64,000 nucleotides of DNA from Corynebacterium kalidii (GTDB taxonomy: Bacteria > Actinomycetota > Actinomycetes > Mycobacteriales > Mycobacteriaceae). Under the pieces are notes generated by a model. That model had not been told where the DNA came from. It worked only from the letters and a program-made list of their open reading frames with translations, and made no database searches. Both the position numbers and the translations under genes were made by a program. Positions 27,872-37,446 of this stretch are shown here, one piece after another. The DNA lies in the NCBI RefSeq assembly GCF_022869005.1, contig NZ_JALIEA010000012.1:414108-478107 (forward strand), in the 5' to 3' direction. Numbering within the stretch: position 1 is the first letter of the stretch; every line of letters starts with the position of its first letter.

Positions 27872-28794
27872 GCAGGTTCCCAGGCGGACCTCGTGCGCGA
27901 GGTCTGCACCACGGTGACCGGAGACTCCGCCTGGCCGTAGGTCACGCTGGTCGTCGTGTCGATCATGCCGGAGACCGGGACGGGACGGCGCAGGTCCACG
28001 GTGACGTTGCCGTCGGAGTCGCTGCTGGAGTCCACGACATTGAGGTCTGAACCGGCCATCTTCTGGACGGACGGGGTGCGTTCCACGTCGACGCCGAGCT
28101 CGATGCGTGACCCCTCACGGGAGAGCAGGGTGAACGTGACGCCCTGGCGCATCGAGACACCGAGCATCGGATCCTCCACCTGGCCGCTGACGGTCCACCG
28201 TGCCCCCGTCCCCAGGTCCTCCTCGGGGAAGACGACGGGAACGTCGGTCATCTGGGTGAGGGCACGCTCCACGTTGGAACGCGCCGCACCCGTGGCGTCC
28301 TCGGGAGCGGCGAAACTCCGCGAGACCACGCGGCCGTCCGGGTTGTAGGTCTGGTTCATGGTGAAGCCCTCTGCGGTGGCCAGGTCCTCGTTCCCCTCGG
28401 TGTTGTCGCCGGTCGGACGGCCGGCGACGACGTGGGACTCCAGCTCGTCGCCGTCGGTCGACGTCGACACGGCGACCGGGACCTCCATCGTGACGTCCTC
28501 GAACGGGAGGTCATTCTGGCCCGCCCCGCCTTCGGTCCGCTGTTCCCAGCCCTGCGTCGCCCGGAAGACCGTCTGCGTCTCCGTGGAGTCGTCGAACCAG
28601 ACCAGTGGTTCCCTGGGTGCCTCCCCGGCGTCCTCGACGGTGACCGACACCCCCGACACCGGGGCGTCGACGGGGGCCTCGGACGCCGCGTCGTCACCGG
28701 AGGAACAGGCGGTGAGCACGGTCCCGGTCAGTAGGGTGGTCATCAGTGTCGGCAGGAGGGCCCGGCGGAGGGGCGTGTGTCGTTGAGTGCGCAC
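27868..28794 (-). CDS. Lipoprotein of unknown function
   Basis: 308 residues from GTG 28794. A signal peptide with lipobox LTAC (LLTGTVLTACSSGDD) is followed by an Asp/Glu-rich linker and a large beta-rich domain (about 60-300). I do not recognise the family with confidence; it resembles generic actinobacterial surface lipoproteins. Convergent with the preceding lipoprotein, sharing the tetranucleotide CTAG as both stops, and divergent from lspA with 70 bp between starts. Confidence 0.8.
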   Translation of the reverse strand: MRTQRHTPLRRALLPTLMTTLLTGTVLTACSSGDDAASEAPVDAPVSGVSVTVEDAGEAPREPLVWFDDSTETQTVFRATQGWEQRTEGGAGQNDLPFEDVTMEVPVAVSTSTDGDELESHVVAGRPTGDNTEGNEDLATAEGFTMNQTYNPDGRVVSRSFAAPEDATGAARSNVERALTQMTDVPVVFPEEDLGTGARWTVSGQVEDPMLGVSMRQGVTFTLLSREGSRIELGVDVERTPSVQKMAGSDLNVVDSSSDSDGNVTVDLRRPVPVSGMIDTTTSVTYGQAESPVTVVQTSRTRSAWEPA

Positions 28795-28851
28795 AACCGT
28801 CAGCGTACCAACCGGCCGTGCACCGACTGAGGCCCACAGGCTGCGACGCGA

Positions 28852-28857
28852 TAGGAT
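28852..28857 (+). promoter_or_regulatory. -10 box of leaderless lspA transcript
   Basis: TAGGAT ends 7 nt before the GTG start, with no ribosome binding site between. Confidence 0.6.
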
Positions 28858-28864
28858 CGTCGTC

Positions 28865-29362
28865 GTGACTGTTTTCAACGTCCGCCCCTGGGCGCTTCTC
28901 CCGCTGTCCGGCATCGTCGCCGCCGACCAGCTCACCAAGTGGCTCGTCGTGGAGAACCTCGAGCCGGCGACGGCGTATCCGGTGGTGGGCGACGTCGCGC
29001 GGCTGTACCTCATCCGCAACTCCGGTGCGGCGTTCTCCATGGGGGAGGACGCCACGGTGGTGTTCTCCGTGGTCCAGATGGTCGCCGTCCTGATCTGTGT
29101 CGTCCTGGCGTTCCGGGTGCGTGACCGCTGGGCGGTGGCCGCCGTGGGGCTGATCGGCGGCGGTGCGGCCGGCAACCTCATCGACCGTGTCTTCCGCGAC
29201 CCCGGTGGACTGCACGGCCATGTCGTCGACTTCGTCTCCGTCGGCAGTTTCGCGATCTTCAACGTGGCCGACGCCGCCATCTGCGTCGGCGTCGGGGTGT
29301 ACCTGGTGTACGCCCTGGTGGTCGAGCCGAGGAAGGCGAGAGAGCGGGGTGAGGTGTCATGA
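28865..29362 (+). CDS. lspA: Lipoprotein signal peptidase (SPase II)
   Basis: Aspartic protease in the membrane that removes the signal peptide of diacylated prolipoproteins. Four membrane segments; motifs [28 protein letters not shown] (catalytic Asp107) and FNVADA (catalytic Asp136). 165 residues from GTG 28865, chosen over an upstream in-frame ATG because it fits the family N-terminus and the leaderless promoter. The stop overlaps the next gene (ATGA). It works after Lgt, which is encoded at 61450. Confidence 0.96.
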   Translation: MTVFNVRPWALLPLSGIVAADQLTKWLVVENLEPATAYPVVGDVARLYLIRNSGAAFSMGEDATVVFSVVQMVAVLICVVLAFRVRDRWAVAAVGLIGGGAAGNLIDRVFRDPGGLHGHVVDFVSVGSFAIFNVADAAICVGVGVYLVYALVVEPRKARERGEVS

Positions 29363-30300
29363 GCACAGCTCCCAGGGAGTCGCGCATGATGGCCGTCCCG
29401 GACGGGCTGGCGGGGATGCGGGTGGACGCCGGGTTGTCGAAGCTGCTCGGCCTGTCGCGCACCGTCGTCGCCGAGCTCGCCGAAGCCGGGGACGTGACCC
29501 AGGACAGCCGTCCCGCGGGGAAGTCCGACCGCCTGGTCGCCGGAGCGTGGCTGGACGTCACGCTGCCCGCACCCGAGAGGGACCTCGCCGACGAACCGGC
29601 CGAGCATGTCGACGGGATGGAGATCCTCTACTCCGACGACGACATCATCGCCGTGAACAAGCCGGTCGGCGTCGCCGCACATCCGACGGTCGGGTGGGAG
29701 GGCCCCACGGTGACGTCCGGCCTCGCGGCGGAGGGCTTCCGCATCTCCACGTCCGGGCCCCCGGAGCGTAAGGGCATCGTCCACCGGCTCGACGTCGGGA
29801 CGTCCGGGGTGATGGTCGTCGCCGCCAGCGAGCGCGCCTACACCGTGCTCAAGCGCGCGTTCCGCGACCGGACGGTGGACAAGACCTACCACGCCCTGGT
29901 CCAGGGCCACCCGGACCCGACGGTGGGGACGATCGACGCGCCGATCGCACGCCACCCCGGGGCGGGGTGGAAGTTCGCGGTCCGGGACGACGGCCGTCAT
30001 GCCGTGACCCACTACGAGACCATCGAGGCGTTCCGTCAGGCGACGCTGGTGAAGGTGCACCTGGAGACCGGCCGCACCCACCAGATCCGGGTCCACTTCT
30101 CGGCCCTGCACCATCCCTGTTGCGGTGACCCGATGTACGGGTCCGACCCCGCGTTGACCGCCTTCCTCGGTCTGGAGCGGCAGTGGCTCCATGCGGTGCA
30201 CCTGGGCTTCACCCACCCGGACGGACGGTGGATGGACATCGAGTCGCCGTACCCGGAGGACCTCCGGGTGGGACTCGACCGTCTGCGGGAGGTGAACTGA
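29359..30300 (+). CDS. rluD: 23S rRNA pseudouridine synthase, RluD type
   Basis: RluA/RluD-family enzyme converting uridines to pseudouridine in 23S rRNA. The N-terminal S4-like RNA-binding region (about 15-75) precedes the catalytic domain with [11 protein letters not shown] (nucleophile Asp near 145) and [11 protein letters not shown]. 313 residues. The ATG overlaps lspA, an arrangement conserved in many bacteria. The target position cannot be read from sequence alone; RluD is the usual lspA partner. Confidence 0.92.
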   Translation: MSTAPRESRMMAVPDGLAGMRVDAGLSKLLGLSRTVVAELAEAGDVTQDSRPAGKSDRLVAGAWLDVTLPAPERDLADEPAEHVDGMEILYSDDDIIAVNKPVGVAAHPTVGWEGPTVTSGLAAEGFRISTSGPPERKGIVHRLDVGTSGVMVVAASERAYTVLKRAFRDRTVDKTYHALVQGHPDPTVGTIDAPIARHPGAGWKFAVRDDGRHAVTHYETIEAFRQATLVKVHLETGRTHQIRVHFSALHHPCCGDPMYGSDPALTAFLGLERQWLHAVHLGFTHPDGRWMDIESPYPEDLRVGLDRLREVN

Positions 30301-30977
30301 TGGCCGGTGTCGGCCCCCGCCCGTCCCGGCGGATCGCACCGGACCGCACGGTCCGTCGTCGACGTGAATGGCAGGACACCCGTCGGCCCGCCTGGGTCAT
30401 GTGGCTGTCCGTGGTGTGCCTGGTCGGCCTCGTGGTCACCGTGGTCGCGTTGGCGGGGTCCGACCGCATGTCGCGGCCGCAGGCCGTCAATGGCGACATG
30501 CTCGGCCCGGACAACAGCGAGACCGTCGACGAGTACCTCGTGCGGGCGGCGGCGTCGGTCCAGGAGGCCCAGGAGACACAGGATGCACAGGACGCGCCGC
30601 GGTGGGCACTGGTCACCCCGGTGACGCCGGCCGGGCCCGGGGAACTGGCGGAGATCTTCTCCGGGATGCCGGACCTGCGGGTCTCCACGCTGATGGCGGG
30701 GGAGTCGCGGTGGCAGGTCCCGGAGCCGGCGGACGGGCACCGGCGTGAGGACGTCTTCGAGGCCTCCCGGGAGCAGGTCGCGTCCAGCGCCGGGGTCGGT
30801 CTGGACGATCCCTCCCTCGACGTCCTCGGCGTGCTCGTCCACGCCACGCCCGCCGACCTCCGGACGCTCGCCGACCGTCCCGGTGTCCTCGCGGTGGAGG
30901 CGCTGCCGCCGGACGCCGCGTACGGACGGTTCGGACTGCGCCCGGTGACCGTCGCCGACCGGGAGGAGATCCGGTGA
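30300..30977 (+). CDS. Single-pass membrane protein of unknown function
   Basis: 225 residues; the ATG overlaps the rluD stop (TGATG). A basic cytoplasmic N-terminus, one membrane segment (about 32-54) and an extracytoplasmic part of about 170 residues with a Gln/Glu-rich region near 85-95. I recognise no catalytic motif. Sandwiched between rluD and rarD with overlapping codons on both sides, so it is translated as part of the lspA operon. Confidence 0.75.
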   Translation: MAGVGPRPSRRIAPDRTVRRRREWQDTRRPAWVMWLSVVCLVGLVVTVVALAGSDRMSRPQAVNGDMLGPDNSETVDEYLVRAAASVQEAQETQDAQDAPRWALVTPVTPAGPGELAEIFSGMPDLRVSTLMAGESRWQVPEPADGHRREDVFEASREQVASSAGVGLDDPSLDVLGVLVHATPADLRTLADRPGVLAVEALPPDAAYGRFGLRPVTVADREEIR

Positions 30978-31852
30978 TCTGGGGAGTACTGGCCTACCTG
31001 ATGTGGGGGTTCTTCCCCGCGTTCTTCCCGCTGCTGCGCCCGGCGGTGCCGATGGAGATCCTGGCGCACCGCTTCGTGTGGACGCTGGTGTTCGTCGTCG
31101 TGGTGATGGCGTGCACCACCGGTTTCCGCTGGGCGCGGCGTATCCCGTTGTCCCTGTGGCTCCGGATCACCGCCGCCGCCGTGCTCATCGCGGGCAACTG
31201 GGGGCTGTACATCTACGCGGTCAACAACGACCACGTCGCCGACGCGGCCCTCGGGTACTTCATCAACCCACTGGTCAGCGTGTTGCTGGGGGTGCTCGTC
31301 CTCCGTGAGCGGCTCCGCGCCCTGCAGTGGGTCTCGGTGGGCATCGCCGGGGTCGCCGTGGTGATCCTCACGGTGGCACTGGGCTCGCCGCCGGTGCTGT
31401 CGCTCGGCCTGGCCGTGTCCTTCGCCGGGTACGGGCTGCTGAAGAAGCGGGTGCCGTTGACACCGTTGCAGTCGTTGACCGCGGAGACCGCTGTCCTGGC
31501 GCCCGTCGGTGTGCTGTTCCTGGCGTGGCTGCAGAGCCAGGGGGAGAACACCATGGTCCAGGGCGGGCACGGGGTGGGGCACGTCCTGCTGCTGGTCACC
31601 GCCGGTGCGGTGACGGCGCTGCCGTTGCTGTGCTTCGCGCGTGCCGCCCACGAGCTGTCGCTGACCAGCCTGGGCATGCTGCAGTACCTCACCCCGGTCA
31701 TGCAGATGCTGTGGGCGGTGCTGGTGGTCGGGGAGCACATCCCGCCGGCACGGTGGGTCGGCTTCGCGGTCATCTGGGTCGCCCTGGCGGTGTTCATCGT
31801 GGACTCGCTGATGCACGCCCGGAAGGTGAACCGGCTCAAGCGGCTCGGGTGA
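30974..31852 (+). CDS. rarD: EamA/RarD family transporter
   Basis: 292-residue membrane protein with ten predicted segments in two EamA repeats. The N-terminus MIWGVLAYLMWGFFP and the mid-protein pattern NWGLYIYAVNNDHVADAALG are characteristic of RarD. GTG start overlapping the previous stop (GTGA). The substrate is not known for this family. Ends the lspA operon; the next gene is convergent, 24 bp away. Confidence 0.9.
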   Translation: MIWGVLAYLMWGFFPAFFPLLRPAVPMEILAHRFVWTLVFVVVVMACTTGFRWARRIPLSLWLRITAAAVLIAGNWGLYIYAVNNDHVADAALGYFINPLVSVLLGVLVLRERLRALQWVSVGIAGVAVVILTVALGSPPVLSLGLAVSFAGYGLLKKRVPLTPLQSLTAETAVLAPVGVLFLAWLQSQGENTMVQGGHGVGHVLLLVTAGAVTALPLLCFARAAHELSLTSLGMLQYLTPVMQMLWAVLVVGEHIPPARWVGFAVIWVALAVFIVDSLMHARKVNRLKRLG

Positions 31853-31876
31853 CGGGGCCGGGGACGGGGATTCCGG

Positions 31877-33184
31877 CTAGATCCCGAAGACCCGGTCCAC
31901 CATGGGGTTGCGGAAGACCCCGTCCGGGTCGACCCGGGCCCTCAGCCCCGCGACCTCGCCGAGGTGCGGGTGGACGGCGGCGAGGTCCGCGTGGTCGAGG
32001 GTGTGCAGTTTGCCCCAGTGCGGTCGTCCCCCGGCCGCGGTGAGCACCGGCTCGACCACGGAGAACAGTTCACGGTAGTCGTCGCGGTGGTAGCGGTGCA
32101 CCGCGATGTAGCACGACTCCCTGCCGTAGGCCGTCGACAGCGGGACGGTGTCGGCGGCGGTGCAGCGCACCTCGACGGGGAAACCGACGGGGACGCCGGA
32201 CGCGTCGATGACCCGGTGGACCTCGGAGAGGACCTCGGGGGCGTCGGCGAGGGGGACGGCGTACTCCATCTCGTTGAACCGGACGCGACGCGGGGACACG
32301 AACACGTTGTGGGCGGTGTCGGCGTACTCACGCTGCGCCAGCGTCGCCGCCGCGACCCGGTTCATCGCCCCGGTGGTCCGGGGCGCCAGGTGCATCAGTG
32401 CGCACATCGCGCCGAAGGCGCCGTTGCTGACGACCTCGTCGTCGATGACCGACCGCCAGCGCGGTACCGGGCCGGGGAGGTCGGCGGCCGCGGCGTCCGG
32501 CAGGGAGTACCGGGTGTTGGTCTTGACGTGGGCCACGTCGGTGCCGGGGAACCAGTAGTACTCCAGGTGGTCCACGGCCGCGGCCCGCGTGGGGAAGTCC
32601 CGCGCCAGGGGCGCCAGCGGCTCCGCCTTCTCCACCGCGGAGAGGACGAACGACTCCACCACCGCCATCGTGATCCGGGTGGTGACCCCCAACGCCCCCA
32701 GGGACACCCTCCCCAGGTCGAAGAGCGGGTCGCCGGGGCCGACGTCGTGCACGGTCCCGTCGGCGGTGACGGTGCGCAGTCCCCGTACCATCCCGGCGAA
32801 CCCGGTCAGCCCGGCGCCGGTGCCGTGCGTCCCGGTACTGACCGCCCCGGCCAGGGACTGCGGGTCGACGTCGCCCTGGTTCGCCAGCGCCAGACCGTGG
32901 GGACGCAGCAGGCCCGGGATGTCGCGGAGCCGGGTCCCGGCGAGGAAGGTGACCACCATCGCCTCACGGTCGACCGTGACGACCCCGCTGAGGTGGTCGA
33001 GGTTCACCAGGACGCCGTCGGTCGCCGCGACCGGGGTGAAGGAGTGGCCGGCGCCGACCGCCTTGACCCGCAACCCGTCCCCGGCGGCACGGCGGACCAG
33101 CTCCACCACCTCAGCCTCGGTGGTCGGCTGGACGAACTGCGCGGGCTCGGCGGTCTGTGCACCGGACCAGTTGCGCCATCTCAT
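31877..33184 (-). CDS. FAD-linked sugar-lactone oxidase (arabinono/gulonolactone oxidase family)
   Basis: VAO-type flavoprotein with the FAD loop VGAGHSF (43-49), STGTHGTG (117-124) and the C-terminal ALO-domain motif HWGK (389-392). Relatives oxidise D-arabinono- or L-gulono-1,4-lactone; in mycobacteria a paralogue (Rv1771) is an L-gulonolactone dehydrogenase. The flavin-linking His of eukaryotic enzymes is not obvious, so FAD is probably bound non-covalently. The ATG overlaps the stop of the upstream PLP gene (ATGA), with GGAAGGAG as ribosome binding site, so the two are co-translated. Confidence 0.88.
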   Translation of the reverse strand: MRWRNWSGAQTAEPAQFVQPTTEAEVVELVRRAAGDGLRVKAVGAGHSFTPVAATDGVLVNLDHLSGVVTVDREAMVVTFLAGTRLRDIPGLLRPHGLALANQGDVDPQSLAGAVSTGTHGTGAGLTGFAGMVRGLRTVTADGTVHDVGPGDPLFDLGRVSLGALGVTTRITMAVVESFVLSAVEKAEPLAPLARDFPTRAAAVDHLEYYWFPGTDVAHVKTNTRYSLPDAAAADLPGPVPRWRSVIDDEVVSNGAFGAMCALMHLAPRTTGAMNRVAAATLAQREYADTAHNVFVSPRRVRFNEMEYAVPLADAPEVLSEVHRVIDASGVPVGFPVEVRCTAADTVPLSTAYGRESCYIAVHRYHRDDYRELFSVVEPVLTAAGGRPHWGKLHTLDHADLAAVHPHLGEVAGLRARVDPDGVFRNPMVDRVFGI

Positions 33185-34353
33185 GTGAAGCTCCTTCCCT
33201 CACCACGGTAGGTGGGCCATTCGTCGATGATGTCACCGTCGCTGACGACCAGGACGGTGTCGGTGAACTCGGCCTGTTCGCCGGCCTTGGCGTGACGGAA
33301 CCACACGTGGTCGCCGAGGTTCATGGCCGTGGCCACGTCGCCGCGCAGCGGGGTCTGCACCTCGCCGGCCCCCTCGGTGGACGTCAACGACAACCCCCGG
33401 GGGTAGTCCACCACCGGCTGCCGGTCGGCACCGGGCGGCCCGGAGGCGATCCGGCCACCACCGGCGACGGTGATGAAATCCGGTGCGGGCCGGCGCACGA
33501 CCGGCAGGACGAACCACTCGGCCGACAGCGGACGGAACGACGAGTAGTTGTCGAACAGGCCCGGCCCGACGACACCGGAGCCCGCACCGATCTCCGTGAC
33601 GGCGGCCTCGGCGACCGTCGACTCGATCGAGCCCGTCCCGCCCCCGTTGACGAACTCGAGTTCGGCACCCACCGACCGCACCGCGTCGACGACGGCGGCC
33701 CGGCGCGCCGCCAGCTCCCGGACGGAGAGACGCTTCACCGCCGTGACCAGCGGTGAGGAATCGGTGGTGCCGGCGATCTGCCCTTCGTAGGCCATGAGGC
33801 CGACCAGGGCGAACCCGTCACGCCCGTGGATGTGCCGGGCCAGGGAGCGGGCCTGTTCGACGGTGTGCACCGGGGAGCGTCGCGCGCCGAGGTGCACCGG
33901 TCCAACGGTCAGGGAGGCGTCGATGTCGATGCAGACCCGCACCACGCCGCGTTCGGTCGGCGGGACCACGGCGTCGATGAAGTCCAGGTGTTCGACGGAG
34001 TCGACCATGAGGGTGACGGCCCGTGACGCCGCCTCGCTGCACATCAGCTGGTGGAGCAGGTGGCGGTCGGTACTGGGGTAGGCGACGAGGATGTCGTCGC
34101 TGACGCCCTCGTCGGCGAGCCAGAGGGCCTCCCCGAGCGAGTAGGACAGCAGTCCCCGGAAGCCGGGGCGTTGCAGCAGCCGTCGGATCAACGGGCGGAT
34201 CCGTACCGACTTCGTCGCCAGCCGGATCGGCGTCCCGGCGGCGCGGCGGACCATGTCACCGGCATTGGCCAGGGCGTTGTCCAGGTCGAGGACGGCGAAC
34301 GGGGCGTCAAGGTGCGCTACCGCCTCGCGCACCGCAGGTCGTGGAGTACTCAC
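33181..34353 (-). CDS. PLP-dependent alanine racemase-fold protein (D-threonine aldolase-like)
   Basis: Fold-type III PLP enzyme of 390 residues. The PLP lysine is Lys48 in RLATKSVRIRP. The N-terminal TIM barrel is followed by a D-serine dehydratase-like C-terminal domain (HVWFRHAKAGEQAEF with metal-ligand His). Substrate uncertain: aldolase, dehydratase and deaminase activities all occur in the family. GTG 34353 is chosen because TATCCT ends 7 nt upstream and the conserved domain starts soon after. In mycobacteria a similar protein lies by the lactone oxidase, suggesting a conserved pair. Confidence 0.83.
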   Translation of the reverse strand: MSTPRPAVREAVAHLDAPFAVLDLDNALANAGDMVRRAAGTPIRLATKSVRIRPLIRRLLQRPGFRGLLSYSLGEALWLADEGVSDDILVAYPSTDRHLLHQLMCSEAASRAVTLMVDSVEHLDFIDAVVPPTERGVVRVCIDIDASLTVGPVHLGARRSPVHTVEQARSLARHIHGRDGFALVGLMAYEGQIAGTTDSSPLVTAVKRLSVRELAARRAAVVDAVRSVGAELEFVNGGGTGSIESTVAEAAVTEIGAGSGVVGPGLFDNYSSFRPLSAEWFVLPVVRRPAPDFITVAGGGRIASGPPGADRQPVVDYPRGLSLTSTEGAGEVQTPLRGDVATAMNLGDHVWFRHAKAGEQAEFTDTVLVVSDGDIIDEWPTYRGEGRSFT

Positions 34354-34360
34354 GAGGATG

Positions 34361-34366
34361 AGGATA
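34361..34366 (-). promoter_or_regulatory. -10 box of leaderless PLP-enzyme transcript
   Basis: On the minus strand TATCCT ends 7 nt before GTG 34353. It lies 36 bp from the divergent nadA -10. Confidence 0.6.
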
Positions 34367-34401
34367 CGTCCGGAAACCCCTCGGCGTGTGCCGGTTTCGG
34401 A

Positions 34402-34407
34402 TATCAT
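34402..34407 (+). promoter_or_regulatory. -10 box of leaderless nadA transcript
   Basis: TATCAT ends 8 nt before the nadA ATG with no ribosome binding site. Confidence 0.65.
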
Positions 34408-34415
34408 CACCGGAC

Positions 34416-35498
34416 ATGACTGTGACGACTGTTGAACAATTCGGGAGTCCCCTCCTGGAGAAGGTCTTCCGTGCCCCGGGGCACGCCGGACCAGAGGGGG
34501 ACATCGGACGGTGGGAGGGGATCGTCGGCGACGAGGTCTGGGCCGCGGAGATCCGCCGCCTGAAGGAACTGCGGAACGCGGTGATCCTGGCGCACAACTA
34601 CGAGCTCCCGGAGATCCAGGACATCGCGGACCACACGGGCGACTCCCTGGCGTTGTCACGGATCGCCGCCGACACCGACGCCGACGTCATCGTCTTCTGC
34701 GGCGTGCACTTCATGGCCGAGACCGCGAAGATCCTGTCCCCGGACAAGACCGTGCTGATCCCCGACGAAGACGCCGGCTGCTCCCTGGCGGACTCCCTCA
34801 CCGCCGAGGAGCTCGCCGAGTGGAAGTCCGAACACCCCGACGCCCTGGTCGTGAGCTACATCAACACCACCGCCGCGGTGAAAGGCCTCACCGACGTGTG
34901 CTGCACCAGCTCCAACGCCGTCGACGTGGTCGCCGGACTCCCCGCCGACCGGGAGATCCTCTTCGGCCCCGACCAGTTCCTCGGGGCGCATGTGCGACGG
35001 CAGACCGGACGGGACGACATCCACGTCTGGGCCGGCGAATGCCACGTCCACGCCGGGATCTCCGGACCCGAGCTCGCCCGCCGCGCCGAGGAGAACCCCG
35101 GGGCGGACCTGTTCATCCACCCGGAGTGCGGCTGCGCCAACTCCGCGATCTACCTCGCCGGTGAAGGGGTGATCGACCCGGAGCGCGTCCACATGCTCTC
35201 CACCGGGGAGATGCTCGACAGCGCGCGGGTCGCGGGCGAGGCGGGACGTGGGACGGTGCTCGTCGCCACCGAGGTCGGCATGCTCCACCAGCTCCGGGGC
35301 GTCGCACCCGACGTCGACTTCGCCCCCGTCAACGAACGCGCCTCGTGCCCCTACATGAAGATGATCACCCCGGCGGCACTGCTGCGCTGCCTCGCCCTCG
35401 GCACCGACGAGGTCGACGTCGACGAGGACGTCGCCGACAAGGCACGCCTCGCCGTCGAGCGGATGATCTCGGTCGGGACGCCCGGAGGCGGCGAGTGA
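34416..35498 (+). CDS. nadA: Quinolinate synthase NadA
   Basis: [4Fe-4S] enzyme condensing iminoaspartate with dihydroxyacetone phosphate to quinolinate, for NAD synthesis. 360 residues. The three cluster cysteines are visible as Cys95 ([14 protein letters not shown]), Cys238 (HPECGC) and Cys311 (CPYMKM). AHNYE and [13 protein letters not shown] are also conserved. ATG 34416 fits a leaderless promoter. Overlaps nadC by GTGA. No nadB (aspartate oxidase) and no Nudix-type regulator gene is next to it. Confidence 0.96.
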   Translation: MTVTTVEQFGSPLLEKVFRAPGHAGPEGDIGRWEGIVGDEVWAAEIRRLKELRNAVILAHNYELPEIQDIADHTGDSLALSRIAADTDADVIVFCGVHFMAETAKILSPDKTVLIPDEDAGCSLADSLTAEELAEWKSEHPDALVVSYINTTAAVKGLTDVCCTSSNAVDVVAGLPADREILFGPDQFLGAHVRRQTGRDDIHVWAGECHVHAGISGPELARRAEENPGADLFIHPECGCANSAIYLAGEGVIDPERVHMLSTGEMLDSARVAGEAGRGTVLVATEVGMLHQLRGVAPDVDFAPVNERASCPYMKMITPAALLRCLALGTDEVDVDEDVADKARLAVERMISVGTPGGGE

Positions 35499-36400
35499 CC
35501 GCCGTCCTGCCCGACACCGACCTCGGGCCCGTCGAGGGGGACCCGGCCCTGTTCTCCTCCCTGGCGTGGGCCGCCCTGCAGGAGGACATCGCCTCCGGGG
35601 ACGCCACCACCCTGGCCACCGTCCCCGCGGAGTTGACCGGCAGCGGCGACCTCGTCGCCCGACGGCCCGGCGTCGTCTCCGGGATCGACGCCGTCCGGGC
35701 CGTGCTGGAGGCGGGCGCGTCCTACCCCGTGCTCGGCGGGCGGGTCACGCTGGAGGACCCGGTGGCCAACGGCGCCCGCGTCGAGACGGGATCGGTGGTG
35801 GGGACGCTGACCGGGCCGGTGCGGGCGATCCTGCAGCTGGAACGCACCGTGCTCAACGTCCTGTCCCACGCCTCCGGGGTGGCGACACACACCGCCCGGT
35901 GGGTCGAGGAGGTCTCCGCGGCGCGCCCCGGCACCGTGGTCAGGGACTCACGCAAGACGCTGCCCGGACTGCGGCTGCTGCAGAAACGCGCCGTGGTGCA
36001 CGGTGGCGGGACCCCGCACCGCTACAACCTCTCCGACCAGGCCATGGTCAAGGACAACCACGTCGTTGCCGGCGGGGGAGTGCTCGCCGCCTACCTGTCC
36101 GTCCGCGCGGAGAACCCGGCCCTGTGGTGCGAAGTGGAGGTCGACGACCTGGACCAGCTCCGCGCGGTCCTGGAGGTGGACGTGCCGCCACAGCAGGTGC
36201 TGCTGGACAACTTCGCCGTACCGGACACCGTGGCGGCCGTGCGGATGCGCGACGGTATCGCGCCGGGTGTGCTGCTGGAATCCTCCGGCGGACTCACGCT
36301 GGAGGTGGCCGGGGACTATGCGGCGGCCGGTGTCGACTCGCTGGCGGTGGGGGCCCTGACCCATTCGGTGACGGCGCTGGACATCGGGTTGGACCTGTGA
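35495..36400 (+). CDS. nadC: Nicotinate-nucleotide diphosphorylase (carboxylating) NadC
   Basis: Converts quinolinate and PRPP to nicotinate mononucleotide. 301 residues from GTG 35495, coupled to nadA. It contains the family motifs [36 protein letters not shown] and the [11 protein letters not shown] substrate loop. The C-terminal LLESSGGL and [12 protein letters not shown] close the barrel. A longer in-frame reading would overlap nadA by 150 bp and is not needed. Confidence 0.96.
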   Translation: MTAVLPDTDLGPVEGDPALFSSLAWAALQEDIASGDATTLATVPAELTGSGDLVARRPGVVSGIDAVRAVLEAGASYPVLGGRVTLEDPVANGARVETGSVVGTLTGPVRAILQLERTVLNVLSHASGVATHTARWVEEVSAARPGTVVRDSRKTLPGLRLLQKRAVVHGGGTPHRYNLSDQAMVKDNHVVAGGGVLAAYLSVRAENPALWCEVEVDDLDQLRAVLEVDVPPQQVLLDNFAVPDTVAAVRMRDGIAPGVLLESSGGLTLEVAGDYAAAGVDSLAVGALTHSVTALDIGLDL

Positions 36401-36626
36401 GCTGAGTAGCGCGTCAGGGGGTTCTTCCGGCACCGGGCAGCCACGTCTTGAGTCCCCAGGTCGTGATCTGGGGTGAAAGATGACCTGGAGGCTCAGGGCG
36501 TCGGTGCATGTGCGGGTTGCACCCCGGGACCGCCGCCAGTGTGACTGGTACACGGAGCCGGCTGTGCCGGAGGGCGAAACGGCTGCCCCGGTATGTTCGA
36601 TGGAGAAAGCAGGAGGTGCTTCTCCG
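36401..36626. other. Intergenic region between nadC and a lipoprotein gene
   Basis: 226 bp with no gene. It contains a 6-bp hairpin (CCCCAG at 36454-36459 with CTGGGG at 36468-36473, 8-nt loop, no T run) that might end the nad transcript weakly. A likely -10 (TATGTT, 36591-36596) and a strong ribosome binding site (AGGAGGTG, 36611-36618) for the next gene follow. Confidence 0.5.
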
Positions 36627-37400
36627 ATGAAGAACCAGGGACTGCAGAAGACCGCTCTCGTGGCGGGGGCGGGGCTCGCGTTGGTGCTGGGGGCGTGCGG
36701 GGACGACCCGGTCGTCACCGTGACGGAGACGTCCACCCGCAGTGTGGAGGTCACCGTTCCGCCCGCAGAGCCAGAGCCGACAGCGCCGACAGGGCCGACG
36801 GACCCGCCGGACGACCCAGGCGAGGTCACCGTGCCCGGTGAACAGGTCGAGACCTACTTCTCCCGGGAAGGCGCCGTCGTCGGTGTCGCCGGACTCGACG
36901 CCGCCATGGCCCCCGAGATCATCAGGGCCCAGCCGAGTTCCGGGGCCGACCCGGTCTCCCGTGTCTGGCGTACCGGGTCCGTGGAGCTCGCCGGCCGGGA
37001 GTGGAACAACACCACCATGCCGGACGAGGGCTACTGGGTGGAGGTCAGGCACGACGGTGTCACCGGCTGGATGCCCGGCACGCACCTGTTCTACTTCGGC
37101 GGGGTCGACGACGTGACCGGCGAGTACGCGGACCTGGCACCGGCGGACGACCCCTACCTGCTCCTCGGCAGGATCGGGGAACGTTCCGCCGCCGGGATGG
37201 GACGGTGGGCGGTCGTCACCACCCCGGAGGACACCGGGGACGGCGCCTACCGCGTCGACGTCACCGGTATGCCGGACGACGCCCAGGGTGGCGAGCGCCT
37301 GCGCGTCGTCGTCGAGCAACGCGACGGGGTGTCCCGGCTGGGCCAGGTCGAGCGGACGCCACTGTGCCACCGCGGTGTCAGCGACGGGTTGTGTCTGTGA
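36627..37400 (+). CDS. Secreted lipoprotein with SH3-like region
   Basis: 257 residues; ATG with AGGAGGTG upstream. Lipobox LGAC (LALVLGACGDD) gives an anchored extracytoplasmic protein. A Pro/Thr-rich stalk (about 40-70) precedes a folded part in which residues about 108-155 (VWRTGSVELAGREWNNT, then GYWVEVRHDGVTGWM) resemble a bacterial SH3 module. Two cysteines near the C-terminus (PLC and GLCL) could form a disulfide. The function is unknown. Confidence 0.8.
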   Translation: MKNQGLQKTALVAGAGLALVLGACGDDPVVTVTETSTRSVEVTVPPAEPEPTAPTGPTDPPDDPGEVTVPGEQVETYFSREGAVVGVAGLDAAMAPEIIRAQPSSGADPVSRVWRTGSVELAGREWNNTTMPDEGYWVEVRHDGVTGWMPGTHLFYFGGVDDVTGEYADLAPADDPYLLLGRIGERSAAGMGRWAVVTTPEDTGDGAYRVDVTGMPDDAQGGERLRVVVEQRDGVSRLGQVERTPLCHRGVSDGLCL

Positions 37401-37433
37401 ACCTGCACGGATGAGGTGACTTGCCCCCGCCGG

Positions 37434-37439
37434 TAGACT
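37434..37439 (+). promoter_or_regulatory. -10 box of leaderless dnaE transcript
   Basis: TAGACT ends 7 nt before the dnaE ATG; the gap is GTCCCCC, without a ribosome binding site. Confidence 0.65.
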
Positions 37440-37446
37440 GTCCCCC

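Noticed and set aside
36454..36473. Rho-independent terminator after nadC
   Set aside because: The stem is only 6 bp and is followed by TGAAAG instead of a T run; kept only as a weak hairpin in the intergenic note.
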